DNA of 48,425 nt from Bacteroidota bacterium (lineage in GTDB: Bacteria; Bacteroidota; Bacteroidia; Cytophagales; UBA9547), in contig RDZG01000062.1 of the NCBI GenBank assembly GCA_004293915.1, positions 1-48,425 on the forward strand, in the 5' to 3' direction. Under the pieces are notes generated by a model. That model made no database searches and had not been told where the DNA came from. It worked only from the letters and a program-made list of their open reading frames with translations. Positions 33,143 to 41,506 of this stretch are shown here, in pieces; position 1 is the stretch's first letter, and every line of letters begins with the position of its first letter. The position numbers and the translations under genes are program-made.

Positions 33143-33150
33143 TAAATTTG
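33143..33150 (+). promoter_or_regulatory. -7 box for the SH3-domain protein gene
   Basis: TAAATTTG, an exact TAnnTTTG match, 30 bases before ATG 33181. Confidence 0.6.
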
Positions 33151-33180
33151 GGACTGCAAAAGTAGTTGCTTTATTCTAAT

Positions 33181-33912
33181 ATGCAAACAAAATATTTAAA
33201 AAAAATAATATTTATTTTTATAGGCTTTAGTTCGCTGTTTTTACATGCTCAACACCCTTCAGAAATGTTGGAAGCCGATAAATTATTTTCGACCAAAAAA
33301 TACCAAGAATCATATCATAAATATTATGAATTGTTTAAAAAAGGCATAACTACACCTCAAGCTGTGCTAAAAATGGCATTCATACAAGAAGGAATCAACG
33401 AGCCTGTAAAAGCCTTATTTTATATGAATTATTTTTATGAAAATTATCCTGACAAAAAAATATTCAATAAAATGAAAGAACTTGCCGAAAAAGAAAAACT
33501 CAACGGATATATGTATTCTGATTTGGAGTTTTTTTCAAATGTATATCGAAACTACCAGAAAGAAATTATTTTAGGAATTATGGCTTTGGTATTTGTTTAT
33601 TTTTTGGCAGTAATTACTAACAAGATTTTTATTAAAGGAATTTCAAACACAAGTCCATTTTTGTTTGTGTTGTTTTTATTGTTTGTGTTTTATTTAATCA
33701 ATTATGGAGAAACTTTTTTTAATCCCGAAAAAGGAGTAATAATAAAAGATCGAGCTTTATTGATGGAAGCTCCATCAGCTGGTTCAAAATTGGTAGGAAC
33801 CGCTATCAAAGGCAATCGTGTTATTATTACAAAAAAACGCGATATTTGGGCAGAAATAAAATACGAAGGCAAATCGTGCTTTATTCGTAAGGATAATTTG
33901 TATAATATTTAA
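33181..33912 (+). CDS. Membrane protein with TPR-like region and C-terminal bacterial SH3 domain
   Basis: 243 residues. A signal peptide (first 24, ending LFLHAQ) precedes a TPR-like helical segment (about 28-120; ADKLFSTKKYQESYHKYYELF, ALFYMNYFYENYPDKK). Two membrane helices follow (about 128-150 and 157-177), and then a C-terminal SH3-like domain (about 183-243; KDRALLMEAPSAGSKLVGTA, WAEIKYEGKSCFIRKDNL). The layout resembles the BatE-type proteins of Bacteroidota aerotolerance (bat) operons, but no batABCD genes are here. The SH3 domain probably binds peptidoglycan or a protein partner. ATG 33181 is preferred to the TTG at 33166 because it begins the signal peptide directly. Confidence 0.7.
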   Translation: MQTKYLKKIIFIFIGFSSLFLHAQHPSEMLEADKLFSTKKYQESYHKYYELFKKGITTPQAVLKMAFIQEGINEPVKALFYMNYFYENYPDKKIFNKMKELAEKEKLNGYMYSDLEFFSNVYRNYQKEIILGIMALVFVYFLAVITNKIFIKGISNTSPFLFVLFLLFVFYLINYGETFFNPEKGVIIKDRALLMEAPSAGSKLVGTAIKGNRVIITKKRDIWAEIKYEGKSCFIRKDNLYNI

Positions 33913-33986
33913 TATAAAAGTAGTTTAATAACAAAAAACGTTTAAATCTATGGTGTTATATGTTTTTTATTTGTATTTTATAAGTA

Positions 33987-34382
33987 TCAAATATCAACGC
34001 TAAGTTCTTTTTTTAAAATGTCTATGCAAAATTTGTGTTCTTTTAAAAAATTTAATCCAACAACGCCATCATAATCTGATGTAATTCCGTGGGTTAAAAA
34101 GTCATACACTTGAACTTCAAAATTTAACTTGCAGATTCCTAAACATTCTAGTTGTTCTAAGTCATAGCGCTCAACTAGGATTATTCCATTTGCTGTTTCA
34201 ATCTCAAATTCTCCTTTGCTATTTTTTAAATCATAACCCGAAAAGTATAACACATTACTATCAATTGTAGTGTGCGTTGCAGCAGTGTCAAGTGCTAGTC
34301 TAAATTTATATTTTCCTTGAATCGAAGCATTTACAATAATAACATTTTCGTCCGTAGGAAGGTCAAAAGTAAAAATTCTCAT
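33987..34382 (-). CDS. Retropepsin-like aspartic protease-fold protein
   Basis: A 131-residue single-domain protein. The catalytic-type loop is LALDTAATHTTID, with Asp32-Thr-Ala-Ala where most retropepsins have Asp-Thr-Gly-Ala. The later turn GVVGLNFLKEHKFCID matches the conserved hydrophobic-Gly of the fold. Retropepsins work as homodimers. There is no signal peptide, so it is probably cytosolic. It overlaps the small upstream gene by 4 bases (ATGA), forming a two-gene unit on the minus strand. The Gly-to-Ala change leaves activity uncertain. Confidence 0.75.
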   Translation of the reverse strand: MRIFTFDLPTDENVIIVNASIQGKYKFRLALDTAATHTTIDSNVLYFSGYDLKNSKGEFEIETANGIILVERYDLEQLECLGICKLNFEVQVYDFLTHGITSDYDGVVGLNFLKEHKFCIDILKKELSVDI

Positions 34383-34624
34383 AGTCTTTTTAATATTCCG
34401 ATTTTACGATGCTGTTTCACATCTCCTGCAAATGCAATTGTTACTGTAGAGAAGTCTTCAGTTTTGTCTCTTCCTATGTAGCAAACTTCTTTTTTGTCTT
34501 TACTATGATACAAAACTATTCCACCTAAAACTGATGTGTTTTTCATTTCAGGATTACCTAAAAGTACCCATTCGTCTGGATATAATTTTTTGAGTTCGTC
34601 AAATCCAATATATGTATTATTCAT
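34379..34624 (-). CDS. Small uncharacterised protein paired with the retropepsin-like protein
   Basis: 81 residues from ATG 34624 (MNNTYIGFDELKKLYPDEWVLLGNPEM); a TTG two codons earlier is also in frame. The protein has a helix-then-strand pattern (WVLLGNP, GGIVLYHS, EVCYIGRD), no signal peptide and no motif I can assign. A TAAATTTG box on the minus strand lies 20 bases upstream, and its end overlaps the protease gene by 4 bases, so they are co-expressed. It may be a substrate, inhibitor or partner of the protease; this is inference from arrangement. Confidence 0.7.
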   Translation of the reverse strand: MNNTYIGFDELKKLYPDEWVLLGNPEMKNTSVLGGIVLYHSKDKKEVCYIGRDKTEDFSTVTIAFAGDVKQHRKIGILKRL

Positions 34625-34644
34625 AGCCAATAAATATTTGATTG

Positions 34645-34652
34645 CAAATTTA
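34645..34652 (-). promoter_or_regulatory. -7 box for the small protein/retropepsin pair
   Basis: Minus-strand TAAATTTG, an exact TAnnTTTG match, 20 bases before the ATG at 34624. Confidence 0.6.
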
Positions 34653-34935
34653 GTAAAAATGCGTTTTATCTTGCTACTTTTTTGTAAAATCAGAAGTTGT
34701 TACTATGCAATATTTTTTTACCATCGTTATATGTTATTGATATTTTGATTATTTTTATAAGTATCTTTATGTATTGATACTTATTCTCAAACATACAAAA
34801 AACTATTTCAGATCTTGTATTCAAAAAAAACCTCGAAAACTACATTCCAAAATTTTAATATTTTTTGACTCATCTATACTGAAAAGTTTTTGGTTTGATT
34901 ATTGGCAGTTGGCACGTAAGTTTGTTAATAAAACG
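34653..34935. other. AT-rich divergent intergenic region
   Basis: The gap between the two divergent starts is 340 bases. Apart from the -7 boxes at each end, it contains one inverted repeat, ATAAGTATC (34757-34765) with GATACTTAT (34776-34784), not followed by a T run. No credible small gene is seen. Confidence 0.4.
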
Positions 34936-34943
34936 TATTTTTG
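34936..34943 (+). promoter_or_regulatory. -7 box for bioA
   Basis: TATTTTTG matches TAnnTTTG, 21 bases before ATG 34965. A TTG at 34910-34912 sits 23 bases upstream as a possible -33 element. The TTG inside the -7 box opens the frame eight codons early and is not the start. Confidence 0.6.
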
Positions 34944-34964
34944 CAAACTAATTTACAGATCTTG

Positions 34965-36224
34965 ATGAACCTATCCGAAAAAGATAAATCCTTTGTTTGG
35001 CATCCGTTTGATATTTATAATTCGGAAAATATCATTATAAAAAAAGGGTCGGGAGTGTATTTACATACCAAAGACGGTAGAAAAATCTTAGATGGCATTT
35101 CTTCGTGGTGGGTAAATTTGCATGGGCATCGGAATACTAAAATTTCAAAAGCCATAAACAAACAATTGCGGTATCTCGAACATGTGATTTTTGCTGGATT
35201 TTCGCATGAGCCTGCTATAAAACTGGCTGAAAGTTTATGCAAAATATTGCCTGGAGAGATGCAAAAAATATTTTTTTCGGATAATGGAAGTACCTCCACC
35301 GAAATTGCTTTAAAAATGGCATTTCAATATTGGCATAATAAAAATGCAAAAAAAATAAAAGTAATGGCTTTGCAAGGAGCTTATCATGGCGACACTTTTG
35401 GAGCTATGTCGGTTGCCGAAAGGGGAGGGTTCAATGTTCCTTTTGAACCTTATTTATTTGATGTAGTATTTATCCCTTTTCCAGACCATGATTTAGTTTT
35501 GGATCAATTTGAGGTAGCATGTAAATCTACCGATGCTGGAGTGTTTATTTACGAACCACTTGTGCAAGGCAGTGCGGGTATGCGTATGTATGAACCTAAA
35601 ATGCTCGAAAAGCTAATACTAATAGCAAAAAAGTATGATGTGATTTGTATAGCTGATGAGGTTATGACTGGTTTTGGACGTACAAACAAACTATTTGCAA
35701 GTGAGTTTTGCCAAACAAAACCCGACATCATTTGTCTTTCCAAAGGAATTACGGGTGGCTATTTTCCATTGGGGGCTACAGCAGTAAATACTAGAATTGC
35801 AGAAAGCTTTGCAACAAAACAAATTGATAAAATATTTTTACATGGACATTCATATACCGCAAATCCACTAGCTTGTGCTGCTGCAAATGCAAGTTTAGAA
35901 ATTTTGCTTTCTTCAGAATCCACGCAAAACCGATTGAAAATCAGTGAGAATCATATTGCTTTTGTAGAAAAAATAAAAGGAAACCCTAAAATAAAAAATG
36001 CCAAAACGCTTGGTACAATTTTGGCATTAGAAGTAAAAAACGACACAGATACAAGCTATTTTAACAATCTTAGAGAGTTTTTGTATACCGAATTTCTAAA
36101 ACGTGATATATTGCTCCGTCCACTCGGAAACGTAATTTATGTTTTGCCGCCATATATTATTTCTGAAAACCAACTCAATCGCATTTATGCTGCGATTGAA
36201 GAGGTTTTGAATTTAATAGAATAA
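34965..36224 (+). CDS. bioA: Adenosylmethionine-8-amino-7-oxononanoate aminotransferase
   Basis: A 419-residue class III PLP aminotransferase. FVWHPFDIYNS at the N-terminus and ILDGISSWWVNLHGH (41-55, with the Trp pair typical of BioA), ADEVMTGFGRTNKLFASE (PLP-binding Asp), and LSKGITGGYFPLGAT with the PLP lysine at Lys260. It converts 7-keto-8-aminopelargonate to 7,8-diaminopelargonate using S-adenosylmethionine as amino donor in biotin synthesis. The other bio genes are not in the window. It converges with the GH37-like gene with 1 base between stop codons. Confidence 0.95.
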   Translation: MNLSEKDKSFVWHPFDIYNSENIIIKKGSGVYLHTKDGRKILDGISSWWVNLHGHRNTKISKAINKQLRYLEHVIFAGFSHEPAIKLAESLCKILPGEMQKIFFSDNGSTSTEIALKMAFQYWHNKNAKKIKVMALQGAYHGDTFGAMSVAERGGFNVPFEPYLFDVVFIPFPDHDLVLDQFEVACKSTDAGVFIYEPLVQGSAGMRMYEPKMLEKLILIAKKYDVICIADEVMTGFGRTNKLFASEFCQTKPDIICLSKGITGGYFPLGATAVNTRIAESFATKQIDKIFLHGHSYTANPLACAAANASLEILLSSESTQNRLKISENHIAFVEKIKGNPKIKNAKTLGTILALEVKNDTDTSYFNNLREFLYTEFLKRDILLRPLGNVIYVLPPYIISENQLNRIYAAIEEVLNLIE

Positions 36225-36225
36225 G

Positions 36226-37608
36226 TTATTTTTTTACATAATCATAACACCATGCATAGCTTGCTGCTGTCCAACCCATCATTTCGGCTGCCACATATTC
36301 TCCATCATTGATTTCGCCAGAGGTAGTATATTTTTCAAATGTTCTGCCTTTTGCTCTTGTTATCACTTCACCATTTGTACGTTTTGCAACAGCAGGTGTT
36401 GGACTTACATAGTTTCTGGCGATTATGTCTAAAAATTTAGAAGCTATGCGTTTGGCTTCTGTTTTGTAGCCATAATTATCTAATCCTTGTGCAATAATTA
36501 CGTGCATGGGTGCCCATATCGATTTTTCTCCCCATTGATAATATTTAGTTTCGTTCGTTTTTTCTGTAGTTGCCATTCCCCATTCGCCTTCAAAAATAGA
36601 CATGTTATCGACCATCCTCTTTGCTTGCTCTGGCGAAGCCAATCCAGCCCACATAGCTTGATAAGTTATTACAGATGCAACTTTTGAATGGCGTTTATTT
36701 ACGAAATCATAATCCATAAACATTCCTCTTTTTTCATTCCAAAGGTATTTATTGATAAAATCTTTTCGTGCAGCAGCAATTTCATCCCAGTTTGGCTCGT
36801 TTGTAAGTCCTAAAGTTTTAACTATTTTAGCAAAATTTCGCTCATATGTATAAATTAAGGTGTTGAGTTCTACTGCTGCAAAATCTGGGCAACGAGCCTC
36901 AAAACGAGTTGTAAAGTCCATTCCTGTGGCTGCTTCAACCGCATAATTAAAAGAAATTCTTGATTTTTCTTTGTCTGAAATATTAGTATCGAGGTCGAAT
37001 CTTTCGGCTAATTCTTTGTACATTATTATCATTTCGCCATCTGTTGGATGTGCCGAAAAATGGTATAATCCCGAAATGGGTGTAATATGCGATTCGATGG
37101 CTTTTCTGCTGGTATCTGTCCAAAAAAGATATTCCTTTTTTAAAATTGGATAGGCAAATCGCAAGAAATTTGTATCTTTTGAATATTCATAATATTCCCT
37201 TACCATTTCTGATAAATAAGGAGGTTGTGAGCGATTCATTCCCCAATTTGTAATAGCAGCATTGCCCATGTAGCCAAATTTATCAACCACAAAAAGTAAG
37301 TTTTTGACATTACATTTTGCTATATAATCATAATCATGCACCAACAATCCTTTGTTTATAAAATAAGTATCCCAATAAAAAATAAAAGGAGCATTTGTGA
37401 ATGCGTTTATAAAAACTTCGGGCAAATCTGAAGCTTTTGTAATGTAACTATCCCAGCTTTTGCGAATATAAGTGTCTACGTTAGCCCACTCCGAGCCGTA
37501 TTTTGGCACATAATTAGTTGTAGATTCTTTTTCTTTTCTCACCCCTTGACAGGCATTTAATATCAACAAACTAGCTGATATTAAGCAAATTAATTTGTTT
37601 TTTTTCAT
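36226..37608 (-). CDS. Trehalase-like GH37-family lipoprotein
   Basis: A 460-residue protein with a lipoprotein signal (SASLLILNAC, Cys20). The alpha/alpha-barrel fold of GH37 trehalases is suggested by FINAFTNAPFIFYWDTYF (compare the trehalase signature with YWDxY), GMNRSQPPYLSEMVREYY, ATGMDFTTRF, and YYQWGEKSIWAPMH (compare QWDxPxGWAP). Family enzymes split alpha,alpha-trehalose, but the signatures deviate (QWG in place of QWD), so another alpha-glucoside is possible. It is probably anchored in a membrane facing the periplasm. Last gene of the five-gene Sia operon, 3 bases after acpH. Confidence 0.8.
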   Translation of the reverse strand: MKKNKLICLISASLLILNACQGVRKEKESTTNYVPKYGSEWANVDTYIRKSWDSYITKASDLPEVFINAFTNAPFIFYWDTYFINKGLLVHDYDYIAKCNVKNLLFVVDKFGYMGNAAITNWGMNRSQPPYLSEMVREYYEYSKDTNFLRFAYPILKKEYLFWTDTSRKAIESHITPISGLYHFSAHPTDGEMIIMYKELAERFDLDTNISDKEKSRISFNYAVEAATGMDFTTRFEARCPDFAAVELNTLIYTYERNFAKIVKTLGLTNEPNWDEIAAARKDFINKYLWNEKRGMFMDYDFVNKRHSKVASVITYQAMWAGLASPEQAKRMVDNMSIFEGEWGMATTEKTNETKYYQWGEKSIWAPMHVIIAQGLDNYGYKTEAKRIASKFLDIIARNYVSPTPAVAKRTNGEVITRAKGRTFEKYTTSGEINDGEYVAAEMMGWTAASYAWCYDYVKK

Positions 37609-37611
37609 TTT

Positions 37612-38202
37612 TTAAGTTTTAAAATTGGAAATATAATTTTGTGTTTCTGTTATTAGTTGTGGGAAAAATTGTTCAAAGTCGCGTGTTAAATTTTCAAGAT
37701 GATATAATAAATCTGCCGAAGCATTTTCGATATTAGAAACATATTTTGTTCTTCCTGCAATTCCTTTCAATACCTCATCAACTGTCTGAATTTTATCAAA
37801 ATGTTCGATTCTGTTGTATTTGATAGAATAATCTAAAAACATTTTGGTATCATCTGTTAGATATTCATAATGATCGAGTAATACATCTTGGACTCTATTT
37901 GCAAAATCATTCAGAGATTCAGATGTATAATTTTTAAAATATAATGTAAGTATATGTCCATAAAAAATATCAATCAAAACCCCAGCCCAATGATTGTATT
38001 TAGAAACTAAATAAGATTTGCTTTTATGTATTGTAGGATGTGTATCGGTATAGAAATCGATATGCCTATGTAATAATATTCCACGTTGGATTGATTCAGG
38101 ATAATTTAAGTAATCTTTTCCTTTTACACTATCGCCAATAAAATTACCCACAATTAGACCATCATCTGAACCCGATAAAAACAAGTGAGTAATATAGTTC
38201 AA
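37612..38202 (-). CDS. Acyl carrier protein phosphodiesterase-like protein (AcpH/DUF479 family)
   Basis: 196 residues. It shows the family pattern NYITHLFLSG, VGNFIGDSVKG, GILLHRHIDFYTDTHPTIHKSK (metal-binding His/Asp cluster) and HWAGVLIDIFYGHIL. Family members remove 4'-phosphopantetheine from acyl carrier protein and resemble HD-type hydrolases. The start is a TTG at 38202, 7 bases after the SiaC stop; the family N-terminus begins exactly there and no ATG is available. Its place inside a signalling operon is unusual and suggests translational coupling with the SiaC-like gene. Confidence 0.85.
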   Translation of the reverse strand: MNYITHLFLSGSDDGLIVGNFIGDSVKGKDYLNYPESIQRGILLHRHIDFYTDTHPTIHKSKSYLVSKYNHWAGVLIDIFYGHILTLYFKNYTSESLNDFANRVQDVLLDHYEYLTDDTKMFLDYSIKYNRIEHFDKIQTVDEVLKGIAGRTKYVSNIENASADLLYHLENLTRDFEQFFPQLITETQNYISNFKT

Positions 38203-38209
38203 GGCAAAA

Positions 38210-38587
38210 TTATTCTACTTTAATTAAATTAAAAGGCATTTCTAAAATTTCGCTAAAGTTGCTACCTGCATCAAACATTTCTTCGTCATCAGTTTCGTAA
38301 TACCAATTGATAGTAACATTAGTTCCATGATTTTTTAAATTCACAAAACGCTCCAACATGTCTAAAATACATTTTGCAGAACTTGTATTGAAATATTTGT
38401 AGTTTATTTCAACCATAGTAGCTGCTTGCGGTTCTTTTTTGTATGTTTCTATCCACTCTATAACCGGTTTATAGAAATCAACAGAGTTTTCTGCACAAGA
38501 AATTCCCATAATTTCCATTAGCCCGTTGGCAGAATCAAAATTAATCTTGGGTGTTTTATTTTTGGGCTCAATTACTAAGTTTTCCAT
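38210..38587 (-). CDS. SiaC-family regulatory phosphoprotein (DUF1987)
   Basis: 125 residues. The fold is a STAS-like alpha/beta unit: LVIEPKNKTPKINFDSANG, GISCAENSVDFYKPVIEWIE, and NYKYFNTSSAKCILDMLE, in which Thr68 falls at the position reported as the phosphosite of Pseudomonas SiaC. In Pseudomonas, unphosphorylated SiaC binds and activates the diguanylate cyclase SiaD; SiaB phosphorylates and SiaA dephosphorylates it. Kinase and phosphatase homologues are immediately upstream here, but no SiaD is present. It lies 15 bases after the SiaB-like gene. Confidence 0.9.
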   Translation of the reverse strand: MENLVIEPKNKTPKINFDSANGLMEIMGISCAENSVDFYKPVIEWIETYKKEPQAATMVEINYKYFNTSSAKCILDMLERFVNLKNHGTNVTINWYYETDDEEMFDAGSNFSEILEMPFNLIKVE

Positions 38588-38602
38588 TTTCGTTTATTCC
38601 TA

Positions 38603-39154
38603 CTATTTTTTATTAACTTTTATTTTTAAACTAAAGAATGTGTATTTTTCATCAACTTTTTGAAAATCGTATTCTAGTTTTTCGCCAGATTTACGTGCAA
38701 TATCTATAAAGCCTAATCCACCTCCACCTTTATCTGAAAAAACTTTATTGGTAAGTATTTGATTATAAAGTGCTTTTAAACCATCTTTATCTTTTGAATT
38801 TACTTCATCAACTCTACTTTTCAATTGAACCGAACGCTCAGTTGAAACAAAGTTTCCTGTTTTGATTTCGTAATTTGTGTCTGTTGATGTAACCGAAATT
38901 GCTACTGACTTTATATCATAGTTAGAATTAATTTCGGCAGTTTTATCATCCGTATGATTGCATAAATTTTGAAGGCACTCGGTTAAAATACCATACATTT
39001 TTTTGCGGGTATTAATATCTGATTCTATAGCGTCAAGCTTATCAGAAATAATAATAATAATAGAATCAACCAATTCAAACGTAACATTGCCTTTAAAAGA
39101 AAGGGCAATACTATCGGATTTCATTTGGTCTTTTATTTCAACAAAATTTAGCAT
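38603..39154 (-). CDS. SiaB-family protein kinase (GHKL-like, DUF6272)
   Basis: 183 residues of a compact GHKL ATPase fold: N-box-like LTECLQNLCNHT (about 53-64) and glycine loop GGGGLGFIDIARKSG (about 141-155). No membrane segment or sensor domain. By family it phosphorylates a Thr/Ser of SiaC rather than acting as a two-component histidine kinase. It sits between the SiaA-like phosphatase (58 bases upstream) and the SiaC-like gene, so the three probably form one partner-switch. Confidence 0.88.
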   Translation of the reverse strand: MLNFVEIKDQMKSDSIALSFKGNVTFELVDSIIIIISDKLDAIESDINTRKKMYGILTECLQNLCNHTDDKTAEINSNYDIKSVAISVTSTDTNYEIKTGNFVSTERSVQLKSRVDEVNSKDKDGLKALYNQILTNKVFSDKGGGGLGFIDIARKSGEKLEYDFQKVDEKYTFFSLKIKVNKK

Positions 39155-39212
39155 CAGTCAATTTCGGGTTTAAAACTACACACAAACCTTTACATTTCAC
39201 ATTAAATATCAC

Positions 39213-41342
39213 TTAAATTATTTTTGTACCAATTACGAGTATATCATCAGTTTGTTCCCAATTTCCCATCCATTCTACAAAATTTTTATCTAAAATTCCG
39301 TAATACTGCGAAATTGGCTTATCGCTCATTTCCAAAATCATGTCTCTAAATCGTGGATATAAGAACTTTTTATACCCATCTTTTCCGCCTAATTGATCGG
39401 CATATCCATCAGAATATTGAATCACTAAATCCCCAGAAACAAGCTGATATTCATGATTTGTAAATTGTTTTATGTCTCCCATTTTTGGAATTCCAATGCT
39501 AAACGAATCTGCAACTAATTTTATAAGTTCCTTATCTCTAACAATATATAAATAATTTACAGCACCAGAGTAGTTTACAATATTTGTTTTAGTGTCGAAT
39601 ATACAAAGGTTAATATCCATGCCATCTCTTGTTTTGGCATCACGTTGCTTTTGACGCAAAGTTTCAATTACACCTTCGTTTAATTTGTCCAAAATTTGTG
39701 CGGCATTCAAATGTTCATTTTCTGGATTTCGAACAATTTGATTCAACATGTCATACCCAATAATTGACATAAACGCACCAGCTACACCATGCCCAGTACA
39801 ATCCACAGCGGCAATGTATTTTTTGCTTCCTTTTGCATAAAACCAATAGAAATCACCACTAACTACATCTTTTGGTTTGTAGTAAACGAAATTATGTGGC
39901 AAATGTTTTTTGATTAATGAATCAGGAGGTAAAATCGATTCTTGAATCCATTTTGCCACTTTAATATTGTCTTTTACTTCTTCATACAAGCGAGATAGTT
40001 CGCTGTTTTTTTCTTCTAATAAAACTGTTTTTTTCGATAATTCCGATGTTCTAGCAATTACTTTTTGTTCTAATTCTTTATTTAAAACATCACGAAGTTC
40101 ATCTTTTTCTTTTAGTTGTAAAATCAAACTTGCTTGTGTGTCATGGTGTTCACGCATCACAACTTTTATTTTATCAGCAAGAGCATAAGAAAGCAGGATC
40201 ATTTCTAGAATAATTCCAACATTAAAACTATAAACGGTATAAATATTATTTGGCAAAGTAATTCCTAAAATACTATTTATAGTGAGGTTTGAAACAATAA
40301 ATCCAATGAACAACAAGGTAAAACCTATTACAAAATATTTTGTGGAAGTATTGCCAGATTTATATGAAATTATGCCTGAAACATAGCAAATTAATAAGAC
40401 AATAATATCTATAATTACAAGCTCACGAAGCGATGGAAAGAATGCTTGTGCGATTATAAAAACCAACATTCTTAAAATGATAAATAACTCTAAGATATTG
40501 AAATGAAATTTTGTGGCGGTTTTTAAACTCACAAATCCTTGCGTATACATCAATGCCCATACTGACATTAAAAACATTGAAAGTGAAAATGCATTTTGAT
40601 TAAATTGTGGGTAATTTGGCCACACAAAATGAAATCCTGTGCCATCTAAAACCGAACATAAAAATCCACTGCTAAGTACATATAATACATAGTATAGATA
40701 TGTACGGTCTTTTACAGTAACGAAAAGCAATAAATTGTAAATTGCCATTGCCAAAATGATGCCGTAAAAAACACCTAAAAAGTAATATTCGTATAATGCA
40801 TAGCTTGTAAATCGTTCGTAAGAACGCACAACGCCAAGCATAAACACCAAATGCGAAGATTTTATTCTTGCATAATATATTTGTTCATCACCAATAATTG
40901 GAGAAATAGGAAATACAAAGTTTTTGTGAAAAATGTATTTGTTATCGAAACTTAGGTGGTTTCCAGCTGCAAATTCATTAAAACCACCTTTGCTATCAGG
41001 TGCAAAAAACACAATTTGTTGTATAGAAGAATCAAAATATTCGAAAAGCCAAAATTTATTTCGATTAGAATTGTTTAAAATTTTAAACCGTAACCAGTAT
41101 GCCGAGTTTTTGTTGTAATTTCTTGGGAGTTGTACTTTATTTTCTTTGAATTTGTATTTATAAGCGTCAGATGAAACATCAGAAATGGTTAAGGCAGATG
41201 TTTTGTCTTCAAAAATATCTAACTTAGAAAACGCAACTTCATATTGATTTATAGAATCGTTAATGGCAACTACGCTGTCTGAAAACGAATTAGTAAAACT
41301 AAAAAAAACTAATAAAGTAGGTAAAAAAAGGTGTTTCTTCAT
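39213..41342 (-). CDS. SiaA-like sensor phosphatase: 7TMR-DISM receptor with PP2C/SpoIIE domain
   Basis: About 709 residues. Signal peptide (MKKHLFLPTLLVFFSFTNSF), an extracellular 7TMR-DISM type 2 beta-domain (to about 175), seven membrane helices (about 180-385), a coiled-coil linker (about 390-455), and a PP2C-type phosphatase domain at the C-terminus with all metal-binding motifs (SGDFYWF, DCTGHGVAGAFMS, QYSDGYADQLGG, EQTDDILVIG). It likely senses a periplasmic ligand and dephosphorylates the SiaC-like protein. ATG 41342 is chosen since it starts the signal peptide; an ATG at 41408 would add 22 residues. It is first of the operon and divergent from the GH1 gene. Confidence 0.88.
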   Translation of the reverse strand: MKKHLFLPTLLVFFSFTNSFSDSVVAINDSINQYEVAFSKLDIFEDKTSALTISDVSSDAYKYKFKENKVQLPRNYNKNSAYWLRFKILNNSNRNKFWLFEYFDSSIQQIVFFAPDSKGGFNEFAAGNHLSFDNKYIFHKNFVFPISPIIGDEQIYYARIKSSHLVFMLGVVRSYERFTSYALYEYYFLGVFYGIILAMAIYNLLLFVTVKDRTYLYYVLYVLSSGFLCSVLDGTGFHFVWPNYPQFNQNAFSLSMFLMSVWALMYTQGFVSLKTATKFHFNILELFIILRMLVFIIAQAFFPSLRELVIIDIIVLLICYVSGIISYKSGNTSTKYFVIGFTLLFIGFIVSNLTINSILGITLPNNIYTVYSFNVGIILEMILLSYALADKIKVVMREHHDTQASLILQLKEKDELRDVLNKELEQKVIARTSELSKKTVLLEEKNSELSRLYEEVKDNIKVAKWIQESILPPDSLIKKHLPHNFVYYKPKDVVSGDFYWFYAKGSKKYIAAVDCTGHGVAGAFMSIIGYDMLNQIVRNPENEHLNAAQILDKLNEGVIETLRQKQRDAKTRDGMDINLCIFDTKTNIVNYSGAVNYLYIVRDKELIKLVADSFSIGIPKMGDIKQFTNHEYQLVSGDLVIQYSDGYADQLGGKDGYKKFLYPRFRDMILEMSDKPISQYYGILDKNFVEWMGNWEQTDDILVIGTKII

Positions 41343-41506
41343 TCTTAGTGTCAATAATACGAATTTAGTTCGTAGAAAGGTTACGTTTTTATTAAATATT
41401 TTTTTCATTCAAGAATAAATCCTAATTTATATACGTTTTTTATAAAAAATTTACAATATCTTAACATATAAAATCTTTTCTTTACTCTAATTTCGTGCGC
41501 TTAAAA

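Noticed and set aside
34774-34965. 63-residue plus-strand frame in the region before bioA
   Set aside because: It has no start context or recognisable composition, spans the bioA promoter box and ends at the bioA start.
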